This document shows positions 42,821 to 51,209 of a DNA stretch of 64,000 nt, piece after piece. The notes under the pieces are model-generated. The model saw only the letters and a program-made list of their open reading frames with translations, was not told where the DNA came from and did not search any database. The DNA is from Kitasatospora phosalacinea (lineage in GTDB: Bacteria > Actinomycetota > Actinomycetes > Streptomycetales > Streptomycetaceae), in NCBI RefSeq assembly GCF_030268885.1, contig NZ_BSSA01000001.1, forward strand, positions 496,001 through 560,000, written 5' to 3'. The position numbers and the translations under genes are program-made. How positions within the stretch are numbered: the stretch's first letter is position 1; each line of letters starts with the position of its first letter.

Positions 42821-44509
42821 GTGGCAGGACGCGTGCTGGTGGGCAGGCCCCTGACGGCGGGTGCGGTCGCGGAGCGGTACGACGCGGTGGTGATCGGCTC
42901 CGGGGCCGGCGGGCTGACCACCGCGGTCTGCCTGGCCCGCCAGGGGCGCCGGGTGGCGGTGTTCGAACAGCACTACACCGCGGGCGGCTACACCCACGCC
43001 TACCGGCGCCGCGGCTGGGAGTGGGACGTCGGCATCCACTACGTCGGCCAACTGGCCCCGCGCGAACCGGTCCGGGTGCTCTCCGACTACCTGACCGGCG
43101 GCACCCTGCGCTGGGCCCCGGTCGGGGACCCGTGCGACGAGTACCGGCTGGCCGACGAGGCGTACCGGGGGCCGGTCGGCTTCGACGCGTACCGGGCCGA
43201 GCTGATCGCCCGCTTCCCGGCCGAACGGGGCGGCGTCGAGGCCCTGTTCGCGCTGGTGGGGCGGTGCCGGGCGGTGCTCCCCGCCCTCGCCCTGGGCCGC
43301 CTCTCGGGCCCGGTGGTCCGGCGGCTGGCCCGCCTGCTGCGGGCGGCCGCCGTACCACCCGAGGCGATGCGCCCGGCCCGGGAGGTGGTGGAGGGGCTGA
43401 TCGGCGACGAGCGGCTGCGGCAGGCCGTCCTCACCCGCAGCGCCCTGCTGCTGGCCGACTCCACCGCGAACCTGCCGTTCTTCCTCCTCGCCGTGATGTT
43501 CGAGCACTTCCGGACCGGCGCCTGGTACCCGGTGGGCGGCAGCGCCGCGATCGCCCGCGCGATGCTCGACCCGATCCGGGCCGCGGGCGGCGAGGTCTTC
43601 GTCCGGGCCCCGGTCGCCCGGATCGAGCTGACCGGGTCGCGGGCCACCGGCGTCCACCTGGCGGACGGCACCCGGGTGCGGGCCCCGGTGGTGGTCAGCG
43701 CGGCGGGCGCGCACCACACCTACCGCACCCTGCTGCCGACGCCCGCGGCCCCGCAGCCGGACCCCCGGTCGGGCCACGCGCCGGGCCCCGGGCCGGACCG
43801 CCTGGACGGCATGCGGCGCGGGTTCCCGTTCGTGGTGCTCTTCCTCGGCCTCGACGGCGACCCCGCGGAACTCGGCCTGCCCCGGCACAACCTGCTCGTC
43901 ACCGACGGGGACTGCGACGCCTTCTTCGACGGCACGGGCGGACGCACCAGCGGCTGCTTCCTCTCCTTCTCCTGCGCCAAGGACCCCACCTGGAGCGCCC
44001 GCAACCCCGGCCGCTCGACTGGGGAGATCCTCGCCTACGTCCACCCGGAGCTGTTCGCGCCCTTCCACGGCTCGCGGTGGCACCGCCGCAGCCCGGCGTA
44101 CCTGGCCCTGAAGGCCGAGCTCACCGCGCACCTCCTCGACCGGCTCCACCGCTGCCTGCCCCGCACCCGCGGCCGGGTCGCCCACCACGAGCTCGGCACC
44201 CCGCTGACCGCCGAGCACTTCACCGCCTGGCCCGGCGGCAGCCTCTACGGGCTCGCCAAGGACGTCACCGCCTTCGGCGACGGCCGCACACCGGGCCGGG
44301 CGGACTGGCTGCGCCCGCGCACCGCGATCGACGGCCTCTACCTCTCCGGCCAGGACTGCCTGGCCGGGGGCTTCCTCGGCGCGGTCACCGGCGGCCTGCT
44401 CGCCGCGCACGAGGCCCTCGACCGCAGCGGCCGCGCCCGCCTGTGGGCGGGCCTGCTGCGGCAGGGCGTCCGCCCGCAGGCGCCGCCGGACGGGACCGAG
44501 AGCGCCTAG
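42821..44509 (+). CDS. FAD-dependent oxidoreductase, carotenoid isomerase / phytoene desaturase-like
   Basis: A 562-residue flavoprotein: the N-terminal FAD loop AVVIGSGAGGLTTAVCLARQ, GGYTHAYRRRGWEWDVG with the HYVGQ region, and a C-terminal SGQDCLAGGFLGAVTGG FAD contact. This is the CrtISO / all-trans-retinol 13,14-reductase-like branch, which acts on polyenes or carotenoids, but no other carotenoid gene is nearby. GTG 42821 has GGAGG eight bases upstream. Its stop is part of a CTAG that was probably shared with egtD before an island separated them. Confidence 0.85.
   Translation: MAGRVLVGRPLTAGAVAERYDAVVIGSGAGGLTTAVCLARQGRRVAVFEQHYTAGGYTHAYRRRGWEWDVGIHYVGQLAPREPVRVLSDYLTGGTLRWAPVGDPCDEYRLADEAYRGPVGFDAYRAELIARFPAERGGVEALFALVGRCRAVLPALALGRLSGPVVRRLARLLRAAAVPPEAMRPAREVVEGLIGDERLRQAVLTRSALLLADSTANLPFFLLAVMFEHFRTGAWYPVGGSAAIARAMLDPIRAAGGEVFVRAPVARIELTGSRATGVHLADGTRVRAPVVVSAAGAHHTYRTLLPTPAAPQPDPRSGHAPGPGPDRLDGMRRGFPFVVLFLGLDGDPAELGLPRHNLLVTDGDCDAFFDGTGGRTSGCFLSFSCAKDPTWSARNPGRSTGEILAYVHPELFAPFHGSRWHRRSPAYLALKAELTAHLLDRLHRCLPRTRGRVAHHELGTPLTAEHFTAWPGGSLYGLAKDVTAFGDGRTPGRADWLRPRTAIDGLYLSGQDCLAGGFLGAVTGGLLAAHEALDRSGRARLWAGLLRQGVRPQAPPDGTESA
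44486..44509 (+). repeat. 24-bp direct repeat, left copy
   Basis: This is the last 24 bases of the oxidoreductase gene, CCGGACGGGACC then GAGAGCGCCTAG. It is identical to 47968-47991. It flanks the left side of the inserted island. Confidence 0.9.
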
Positions 44510-44682
44510 CTTGATCTTTAACCTGTGCGGCGTGCCGGACGACCTCCCGGCCGCAAGAACACCCACCCCACACCACGCCACGACGTCCACACCGCCGCAA
44601 AGACCGGCCCCGCGAAGCCATCAGCGAAGAAGAAGCCCGAGGTCAGCAACCCTCGCCCACGCCGCACAGGTTAAAGATCAAG
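44510..44682. mobile_element. 173-bp MITE with perfect 25-bp terminal inverted repeats
   Basis: Left end 44510-44534 (begins CTTGATCTTTAACCTGTGCG) and right end 44658-44682 (ends GGTTAAAGATCAAG) are exact reverse complements. CTAG flanks both sides (44506-44509 and 44683-44686), the expected target duplication. The interior has no gene. The left CTAG contains the stop codon of the oxidoreductase gene. An autonomous partner with the same ends is not in this window. Confidence 0.85.
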
Positions 44683-44686
44683 CTAG

Positions 44687-44936
44687 GAGCTGTCCTGACG
44701 ATCATCTGTAGGGCACCTCAGTGGTACTTTGCCGGGAAGTTGCGGGAGGGCGGGCGGGCAAACGGACAGAAAACTGCAACCTGCCGCCGTTGTGGCGCTC
44801 GGCGAGAGGGCAGAGCTGGACTGGCAGAGGCCGTGCCCGCACTTTTCGACACCGCGGCCTGCCCAGCCGACCACCTGGGCGTCCGGGAACAGCCCCACCA
44901 CCAGGAGAACATGAGAGGCCGACGGGAGCGGACGTG
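44687..44936. other. 250-base interval before the SUKH gene with a possible IS-end remnant
   Basis: The first bases, GAGCTGTCCTGACGATCATC, resemble the left end of the downstream IS5 element (both end in CGATCAT-TG, 17-18 of 24 matches). This suggests an old IS end just inside the MITE. No convincing gene is seen. A short frame ending at 44940 overlaps the SUKH start but has no coding features. Confidence 0.35.
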
Positions 44937-45551
44937 GTGAACATCGACGAGGCGATGGACCGGCTCGGCGTGGTGATCGGGCCGCCGCCCGAAGATGGTG
45001 TGGTCCCGGTTCCGTGGGAGCTCGCGCCCGAGGTGATGGGTTTCCAGCTGCCTGCGGACTACCGGGCATTCGTCGATCGGTACGGGATGGTGAGCATCAG
45101 CGACGAGCTGCACGTCTACGCCCCGTCGTCGGAGCCAACCAGCAAGACCGGGCAACCGGTCGGCTTCGAGGGGTTCCTGTACTACACGACGGATCCCTAC
45201 GGGTACTGCGCCACGCTGGCTCAGGCCTATGCAGACGGGGACTACGAGGAGTGCCCGTACCCGGTGTTCCCGGCCGAGGGCGGGCTGCTGAAGTGGGCCA
45301 ACAACTGGAACGCCGACCAGTTCTTCTGGCTGATGCGAGGGCCGGACCCGGACCGGTGGCCGGTCGTCGCCAGGTTCGAGTCCAGGCAGAAGTGGGACCT
45401 CTTCGAAGGGGGCTTCCTGGAGTTCCTGCTGGCGGCGGTGACGCGACAACATCGCTATTACCGGGATGTCGTTCCCGGCGGGATGAAGCAGGTCACTGAG
45501 GGTCGTGCCTACCATTTCCGGGGTGACTGGTCGAAGCAGCTACCGCGCTAG
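44937..45551 (+). CDS. SUKH-superfamily (SMI1/KNR4) immunity-like protein
   Basis: A 204-residue protein with a typical SUKH fold: LGVVIGPPPEDGVVPVPWEL, the VMGFQLPADYRAFVDRYGMV helix-strand motif, an FEGFLYYTTDPYG turn, then WANNWNADQFFWLMRG. SUKH proteins neutralise polymorphic toxins, but no toxin gene adjoins it, so it is an orphan immunity candidate. GTG 44937 (or 44934) has GGGAGCGGA upstream. Its TAG stop is inside the CTAG target of the IS701 element. It is a passenger of the inserted island. Confidence 0.85.
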   Translation: MNIDEAMDRLGVVIGPPPEDGVVPVPWELAPEVMGFQLPADYRAFVDRYGMVSISDELHVYAPSSEPTSKTGQPVGFEGFLYYTTDPYGYCATLAQAYADGDYEECPYPVFPAEGGLLKWANNWNADQFFWLMRGPDPDRWPVVARFESRQKWDLFEGGFLEFLLAAVTRQHRYYRDVVPGGMKQVTEGRAYHFRGDWSKQLPR

Positions 45552-46974
45552 TAGTACTTCGTTAGGTTCTGCCTCTGCTTCGGTGTCTGGTTCTCATGCG
45601 AGGCAGGGGGCGGTTGCAGGTGGTGCAGGTGCCGGTCCAGCCCTTCAACAGGTCCTGCAACAGGTCAAGGACCTGGTAGAGGGTCAGGCCGGCGTTCGGA
45701 CTTTTGGGTCGAGCCGCCTGAGGGTGAGGAAGGCCTGGGCGGCGGTGACGAGGGTGACGTGGTGGTGCCAGCCGCGCCAGGTCCGTCCCTCGAAGTGGTC
45801 CAGGCCCAGGCCATGTTTGAGCTCGCGGTAGTCGTGCTCGACGTGCCAGCGCATCTTCGCCCATCGCGCCAGGTCGGCGACGGGCGTGTCGGGCGGCAGG
45901 TTGGATATCCAGTAGCCGGTCGGGGCGTCATGACCGGCGGGCCACTCCACCAGGACGGTGGCGGCGGGCAGGACGCCGTCCCACCGGCTGCGTCCACCGC
46001 CCGCCGTCTGGGCAGCGGCCAGGGACTGCTTGCCCGCCGGCCGTACGGCCATGACCGCGAACCTCGAGGTCATCGGTCCTCTGCTGCCCTGCCGCCAGAG
46101 GACCTCCGTGAAACGGCCGGCGGCAGCCGCGTCGGCCGCGTGAAGCGCGAGGGAGCGAGGCGCCGTCCGGTAGCGGGCAAGCGTGGGCGGCCCCAGCCCG
46201 CCGTAGTCGGGGCGGTACGGCTCGGCCTCCAGCTCATGGGCAACTTCCTTCCCGGTCAGCGCGAGGACGTAGGACATGCCCCGCTCCTCCAGGCCGTGGC
46301 GGAAAGGGGTGCTGACGCCGTAGCCCGCGTCGGCGACCACCACCGGGGCATCGAGCCCCCACCCGGCCACGTTGTCCAGCAGGCCCAGCGCCAGACGCCA
46401 CTTCTCCTGGTGGACGACGCCCTCCGGGATGCCGGCCCGACGACAACGGCCGGGCTCCTCCGTCCACTCCCGGGGCAGGTACAACTGCCAGTCCAGCGGG
46501 CACGACGCGCTGTCGGTGGCTGCATGGACGCTGACCGCGACCTGGCAGTTCGCCCGCTTCCCCAGCGCTCCGCAGTACTGCCGGGCCACTCCGGCAGAAG
46601 CCCGACCGCACTTGGGGAACGACACGTCGTCGATCACCCACACCTGCGGTGCGATCGCCTCCGACAGCCGCCGCGCGATCCGTCTCCGTACCGGCAGCGG
46701 ATCCCACGGCGACTGGTTCACGAACTGCTGCAGGGCCTGCATGTCCCCGTCCGGCAACCGCGCGGCCATCGGCTGGATCGACTTGCGCCGACCGTCCAGC
46801 ATCAGACCCCGCAGGTAACACGCACCCCACCGCCGCTGATCCCGCCGCCGCAACGAGCCGAACACATCACCCACGAACTCCGCCAACTCGCCCCGGAGCC
46901 GCTCCACATCCCCCAGCTTCACACCCAGAAGATGCCCACCAACAAGCAAGATCGCTCAACGTAACGAAGTACTA
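45552..46974 (-). mobile_element. IS701-family insertion sequence
   Basis: 1423 bp. The ends TAGTACTTCGTTA (left) and its reverse complement at 46962-46974 form terminal inverted repeats (16 of 17 matching), flanked by CTAG duplications at 45548-45551 and 46975-46978. IS701 elements are known to duplicate a 4-bp YTAR target. It is complete and carries one transposase on the minus strand. Confidence 0.92.
45684..46949 (-). CDS. IS701-family transposase
   Basis: A 421-residue DDE transposase. Catalytic-core segments are visible: VWVIDDVSFPKCG (first Asp), VVVADAGYGVSTPF (second Asp) and WHVEHDYRELKHGLGLDHF with the YRELK Glu. It spans nearly the whole element and is intact, so transposition seems possible. 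The start is near 46949; upstream bases inside the element are few. Confidence 0.92.
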   Translation of the reverse strand: MLVGGHLLGVKLGDVERLRGELAEFVGDVFGSLRRRDQRRWGACYLRGLMLDGRRKSIQPMAARLPDGDMQALQQFVNQSPWDPLPVRRRIARRLSEAIAPQVWVIDDVSFPKCGRASAGVARQYCGALGKRANCQVAVSVHAATDSASCPLDWQLYLPREWTEEPGRCRRAGIPEGVVHQEKWRLALGLLDNVAGWGLDAPVVVADAGYGVSTPFRHGLEERGMSYVLALTGKEVAHELEAEPYRPDYGGLGPPTLARYRTAPRSLALHAADAAAAGRFTEVLWRQGSRGPMTSRFAVMAVRPAGKQSLAAAQTAGGGRSRWDGVLPAATVLVEWPAGHDAPTGYWISNLPPDTPVADLARWAKMRWHVEHDYRELKHGLGLDHFEGRTWRGWHHHVTLVTAAQAFLTLRRLDPKVRTPA

Positions 46975-46978
46975 CTAG

Positions 46979-47971
46979 GACTTGACCGGTCGATCATGTG
47001 ACTATCACTCGCTGTGCTCGTTGGTCCGGGCATGGGGCGGGGAGATCTCACGGATGCCGAGGGGGAACGGCTGCGACCGTTCCTGCCGGTCAGCAACAGG
47101 CGTTGTGGCCGGTGGCGGGACCATCGGCAGGTGATCGACGGGATCCTGCACCGGGTGCGGACCGGCGTGCACTGGCGTGACCTGCCCGAGCGGTTCGGTC
47201 CCTGGAAGATGGTCTACGAGCGCCACCGGCTGTGGTCGGCTGACGGGACCTGGGAACGCCTGCTCCAGCGGGTCCAGGCTGAGGCGGACGCGGCCGGCAA
47301 CATCGACTGGGACAGCTCGGTGGACTCCACCGTCGTCCGGGCCCACCAGCACGCGGCCGGTGCCCGTACCGACCCGCCGCCGGCCCTCGCGCCAAAGGGG
47401 GCTGGGCGAGGAGAACACCAGGACGAGACACCGTGGCAGAGCCTCGTCGGCCGGCTGGTGGAGGTGGTGCTGGAGGCGAGGGCCTGGGTCGTTCACGCGG
47501 CGGGTTCACCAACAAGATCCACCTGAGCGCGGACGGTTTCTGCCGACCGCTGTCCCTGATCGTCACACCGGGGCAGCGGGCCGACTGCACGCAGTTCGAG
47601 CCCGTACTGGAGAAGATCCGCGTCCTGCGGACCGGTCCGGGCCGGCCCCGCAAGACGCCCGACAGCGTGGCCTGCGACAAGGCCTACAGCAACGGACCAT
47701 GCCGCGCCTACCTGCGCAGACGCGGCATCCGGCACACGATCCCGGAGAAGTCCGACAGCCGGGCCGCCCGTCTGCGCAAGGGCTCACGCGGCGGGCGGCC
47801 ACCCGGGTTCGACGAGGAGCGGTACAGGAAACGCAACACCGTCGAACGGGCCATCAACAGGCTCAAGCACGCCCGAGCCGTCGCCACCCGCTACGACAAG
47901 CGCGGCTACGTCTACCTCGGCACCGTCACCGCAGCCGCCCTCGTCATCTGGCTCCGCACATGATCGACCGG
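46979..47971 (+). mobile_element. IS5-family insertion sequence
   Basis: About 990 bp. Inverted ends CCGGTCGATCATGTG (46986-47000) and its reverse complement (47957-47971) are perfect over 15 bases. The left tip begins after a CTAG. On the right the last CCGG of the end merges with the right copy of the 24-bp direct repeat, and no simple CTAG duplication is visible there. The right end therefore seems altered by a later rearrangement. Confidence 0.8.
47032..47963 (+). CDS. IS5-family transposase in two frames (-1 frameshift)
   Basis: The N-terminal frame (ATG 47032 to 47526) starts MGRGDLTDAEGERLRPFLP, the typical DUF4096 domain, and holds VDSTVVRAHQHAAG with the first Asp. The second frame (47433-47963) contains GRSRGGFTNKIHL, CDKAYSNGPCRAYLRRRG and RNTVERAINRLKHARAVATR with the Glu. 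The two overlap in 47433-47526 and a -1 shift joins them, as in many IS5 elements with programmed frameshifting. Inactivation by mutation cannot be excluded. Confidence 0.85.
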
Positions 47972-47991
47972 ACGGGACCGAGAGCGCCTAG
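47968..47991 (+). repeat. 24-bp direct repeat, right copy
   Basis: Identical to 44486-44509. It contains the CTAG (47988-47991) that supplies the stop codon of egtD on the minus strand. It marks the right border of the inserted island. Confidence 0.9.
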
Positions 47992-48974
47992 TCGGAGCCG
48001 TCCTCGAAGGGGCGGGAGAGCGAGAGCCCGAAGCGGCCCTCGTCGTCCGTCCACCAGTCGGCCAGGCGCAGGCCCGCGGCGAAGAGCTCGCGTTCGACGC
48101 GTTCGCGGCGGAACTTCGCGGAGACCTCGGTGTGGAGCTCCTCGCCCGCCTCGAAGTGGACGGGGAGGCCGAGGTCGGCGATCTTGACGGTCTGGGCGCG
48201 CCGGGAGCGCAGCCGCATCTCGATCCACTCGTGCTCGGCGTCCCAGAGGGCGACGTGGTCGAACTGCTCCGGTTCGAAGTCGGCGTTCAGTTCGCGGTTG
48301 AGGACCGACAGCAGGTTGCGGTTGAAGGCGGCGGTGACGCCCGCGGCGTCGTCGTAGGCGGCGACCAGGACGGCGGGGTCCTTGACCAGGTCGGTGCCGA
48401 GCAGCAGCCAGTCGCCGGGCAGGAGTTGGGCCCGCAGGCCGGTCAGGAAGGCGGCGCGCTCGGCGGGCAGCAGGTTGCCGAGGGTGCCGCCGAGGAACAC
48501 CACCAGGCGGGGGCCGCCGCCGTCGGGCAGGCCGAGGCTCTGGGTGAAGTCGGAGAGCACGGCGGCGACGTCGAGCCCCGGGTAGTCGGCGGTCAGGGAC
48601 GTCGCGGCCGATTCGAGGGCGCTCTCGCTGACGTCCACCGGGACGTAGCGCTCCAGGGTGCCCGCGGCGCGCAGCGCGTCCAGCAGCAGGCGGGTCTTCT
48701 CCGAGGAGCCGGAGCCGAGTTCGACCAGGGTGCGGGCCCGGGTGGTGGTGGCGATGTCGGCGGCGCGGGTGGTGAGGATCTCGCGTTCGGCCCGGGTGGG
48801 GTAGTACTCGGGCAGCCGGGTGATCTCCTCGAACAGTTCGGAGCCGCGGGCGTCGTAGAACCACTTCGGGGGCAGCCGTTTGGGCTCGCCGGTCAGTCCG
48901 TCGCGGACGTCGGCGCGCAGCGCGTGGTGCAGGTGGTCGGGGGGCAGCAGGCGGGTGAGCCGGTATCCGGTCAT
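47988..48974 (-). CDS. egtD: L-histidine N-alpha-trimethyltransferase EgtD
   Basis: A 328-residue SAM-dependent methyltransferase that makes hercynine, the first step of ergothioneine synthesis. It shows TLVELGSGSSEKTRLLLDAL (SAM loop), PPKWFYDARGSELFEEITRL (the EgtD signature), and VALWDAEHEWIEMRLRSRR. ATG 48974 overlaps the egtC stop as ATGA. Its own stop is inside the right 24-bp repeat, so it may have been created or kept by the rearrangement. It is the last gene of the egt operon. Confidence 0.95.
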   Translation of the reverse strand: MTGYRLTRLLPPDHLHHALRADVRDGLTGEPKRLPPKWFYDARGSELFEEITRLPEYYPTRAEREILTTRAADIATTTRARTLVELGSGSSEKTRLLLDALRAAGTLERYVPVDVSESALESAATSLTADYPGLDVAAVLSDFTQSLGLPDGGGPRLVVFLGGTLGNLLPAERAAFLTGLRAQLLPGDWLLLGTDLVKDPAVLVAAYDDAAGVTAAFNRNLLSVLNRELNADFEPEQFDHVALWDAEHEWIEMRLRSRRAQTVKIADLGLPVHFEAGEELHTEVSAKFRRERVERELFAAGLRLADWWTDDEGRFGLSLSRPFEDGSD

Positions 48975-49747
48975 CGGGGGGCGTCCTCTCGGGTGCGCGG
49001 GCCGATGGGGGCCAGCGGGGTCAGCACGCTGCCGGCCGGATCGGCCACCAGCAGGGTGCGGTCGGGGACTTCGGACCAACCGGGCCCGTCGTCGAAGGGT
49101 TCGGAGGCGACCAGCACGGAGCCGTCCGCGTCCCGGCGCTGGAACAGGGTGTCGCCCCAGACCGTGGCCGCGATCGAACTCCCGTCGGTGGCGAGCAGGT
49201 TGATCCGGGCGTCGGCCAGTTCTCCGGCCAGCAGGCAGACGTCGGCGAGCGCCTCGCCGAGTTTGACGCCCGCCCGCAGCCGGTTCAGCACCAGCGCCCA
49301 CAGCAGGGCCGAGTCGGTGCGCGTCTCCAGCTCCAACAGCTCGGTGGCGGGCAGCAGTTCGGCCAGCGGGGCGAAGGCGCCCGGCCAGCCCGGCAGGGCG
49401 CCGTTGTGGCTGAAGAGCCAGCGTCCGGCGGCGAACGGGGCGGCGGCCTGCGCCCCGGCCGCGCAGCCCGGGGTCGCGGAGCGGACGGCGCCCAGCACCG
49501 CGTGCGAGCTGACCACCCGGGCCAGGTCGACCAGGTCGCCGTCGGCCCAGATCGGCCCCTCCCGCCGGTAGCGGGCCGGGCGCTCGTCCCCGGCGGCGTA
49601 CCAGCCGACCCCGTAGCCGTCCGCGTTGACGGTGCCGTAGCGCTGCAGCCGGGGCGCCCAGGACTGGCGCAGCAGCCCGTGCGGCGGGTCGAGCAGGACC
49701 GAGCGGATCGGCACCGGCCGCCCCAGGTAGGCGAAGTGGCGGCACAC
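48971..49747 (-). CDS. egtC: EgtC, glutamine amidotransferase-fold gamma-glutamyl hydrolase
   Basis: A 258-residue class-II amidohydrolase that removes glutamate from gamma-glutamyl-hercynylcysteine sulfoxide. The N-terminal Cys nucleophile follows the initiator in CRHFAYLGRPVP; GYGVGWYA and WLFSHNGALPGWP are the fold's signatures. GTG 49747 begins five bases after the egtB stop and the gene ends in an ATGA overlap with egtD. Confidence 0.93.
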   Translation of the reverse strand: MCRHFAYLGRPVPIRSVLLDPPHGLLRQSWAPRLQRYGTVNADGYGVGWYAAGDERPARYRREGPIWADGDLVDLARVVSSHAVLGAVRSATPGCAAGAQAAAPFAAGRWLFSHNGALPGWPGAFAPLAELLPATELLELETRTDSALLWALVLNRLRAGVKLGEALADVCLLAGELADARINLLATDGSSIAATVWGDTLFQRRDADGSVLVASEPFDDGPGWSEVPDRTLLVADPAGSVLTPLAPIGPRTREDAPR

Positions 49748-49752
49748 CGGGC

Positions 49753-51081
49753 TCAGCCCTCCGTCCGGGGCCCGGCGTCGCGGGCGGTGCGGAAGCCGGA
49801 GAAGATCTGCCGCCGCACCGGGTAGTCCCAGTTGCGGAAGGTGCCCCGGCAGGCGACCGGCGCGACCGCGAACGAGCCGCCGCGCAGCACCTTGTACTCG
49901 GGGCCGAAGAACACCTCCGAGTACTCCTTGTACGGCCAGGCCGTGAACCCCGGGTAGCCGGTGAAGTCGCTGGACGTCCACTCCCACACGTCACCGATCA
50001 ACTGCCGTGCTCCGTACGGAGATTCACCCTGTGGGTAGGCGCCGACCGGGGCCGGTCGCAGGTGCCGCTGCCCGAGGTTGGCGTGCTCGGGGCCGGGCGC
50101 CTCGTCGCCCCACGGGAAGCGCCGGGAGCGGCCGGAGGCCGGGTCGTGCCGGGCCGCCTTCTCCCACTCGGCCTCGGTCGGCAGCCGCCGCCCCGCCCAG
50201 CGGGCGTACGCGTCGGCCTCGTACCAGCTCACGTGCAGCACCGGCTCCTCGTCCGGCACCGGCTCCAGGTGGCCGAAGCGGCGGCGCAGCCACTGGCCGC
50301 CGTCGCGCTGCCAGAACAGCGGCGCCTCCAGCCCCGCGGACATCCGGTGCGCCCAGCCCGCGGGCGTCCACCAGCGCGGGTCGTCGTAGCCGCCGTCGGC
50401 GACGAAGCGCCGGTAGGCGCCGTTGGAGACCGGCGTGGTGTCCAGCCAGAACGCGGGCAGGTCGACCTGGTGGGCGGGGCGCTCGTTGTCCAGCGCCCAC
50501 GGCTCGGTGTCGGTGCCCATGGTGAACGGACCGGCCGGGACCAGCACTTCGGCGGGCAGCGGGCCGCCGGTGGCGGCCGGCGGCGGGGCGTCCAACACGG
50601 CCGGACCGCTGCGCAGTTGGTGGGTGATCAGCATGGTCTCGTCGTGCTGCTGCTCGTGCTGGACGATCATCCCGAACGCGAACCCGGCGTCCAGCAGCGG
50701 CGCGCCCTCCAGCGGGGAGGCGGCCAGCAGGTCCAGCACCCGGCCGCGGACCTCGTGCGCGTAGGCGCGGGCCTCGGCCGGCGGCAGCAGCGGCAGCCGG
50801 GGCCGCTCGGCCCGCGGGTGCTCGAACGCGTCGTACAGCGGGTCGATCTCCGGGTGCATCGGGTCGCGGCCGCCGACGTTGCGCAGCAGCCACAGCTCCT
50901 CCTGGTTGCCGATGTGCGCCAGGTCCCACACCAGCGGCGACATCAACGGGGAGTGCTGGGCCACGAGTTCGGCGTCGTCGACGGCCCCGGTGAGGAGCGC
51001 GGTGCGCTCCCGGGCGGCCAGCAGTTCGGCGGCGATCAGCTCGCGCAGCAGCGCGGGGTCGGTCCGGTCGGCGTTCAGCAC
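49753..51081 (-). CDS. egtB: EgtB, iron-dependent sulfoxide synthase
   Basis: A 442-residue enzyme joining hercynine and gamma-glutamylcysteine with O2. A DinB-like N-terminal domain carries the iron ligands (His near residue 56 in VWDLAHIGNQEELW, and HEQQHDE). The C-terminal formylglycine-generating-enzyme-type domain has RRLPTEAEWEKAARHDP and GDVWEWTSSDF. Start GTG 51081, GGAGGTGG upstream. It uses gamma-glutamylcysteine, which fits an adjacent egtA. Confidence 0.95.
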   Translation of the reverse strand: MLNADRTDPALLRELIAAELLAARERTALLTGAVDDAELVAQHSPLMSPLVWDLAHIGNQEELWLLRNVGGRDPMHPEIDPLYDAFEHPRAERPRLPLLPPAEARAYAHEVRGRVLDLLAASPLEGAPLLDAGFAFGMIVQHEQQHDETMLITHQLRSGPAVLDAPPPAATGGPLPAEVLVPAGPFTMGTDTEPWALDNERPAHQVDLPAFWLDTTPVSNGAYRRFVADGGYDDPRWWTPAGWAHRMSAGLEAPLFWQRDGGQWLRRRFGHLEPVPDEEPVLHVSWYEADAYARWAGRRLPTEAEWEKAARHDPASGRSRRFPWGDEAPGPEHANLGQRHLRPAPVGAYPQGESPYGARQLIGDVWEWTSSDFTGYPGFTAWPYKEYSEVFFGPEYKVLRGGSFAVAPVACRGTFRNWDYPVRRQIFSGFRTARDAGPRTEG

Positions 51082-51209
51082 GCGGCCACCTCCGTTGGCG
51101 GGAAGGGGAGTTCGGCGGTCGGCAGGTGGGGTTCCCCCGGCGCGGGGGACGCGGGCCCGCGGTGCAGCCGGCGTTCCTCCGGCCGGGCGGGAGCGGCGGC
51201 GGTCAGCAC
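51075..51209 (-). CDS. Possible 44-residue peptide between egtA and egtB
   Basis: A frame from GTG 51209 to 51075 overlaps the egtA stop at one end and the egtB start at the other, both as GTGCTGA. The peptide is Pro/Ala/Arg-rich with no domain. It could be a coupling device letting ribosomes pass from egtA to egtB or a chance frame. Confidence 0.25.
   Translation of the reverse strand: MLTAAAPARPEERRLHRGPASPAPGEPHLPTAELPFPPTEVAAC

Noticed and set aside
44740..44940. Small frame just before the SUKH gene as a possible toxin or partner
   Set aside because: No hydrophobic core or domain, poor codon pattern; only its overlap with the SUKH start is suggestive.
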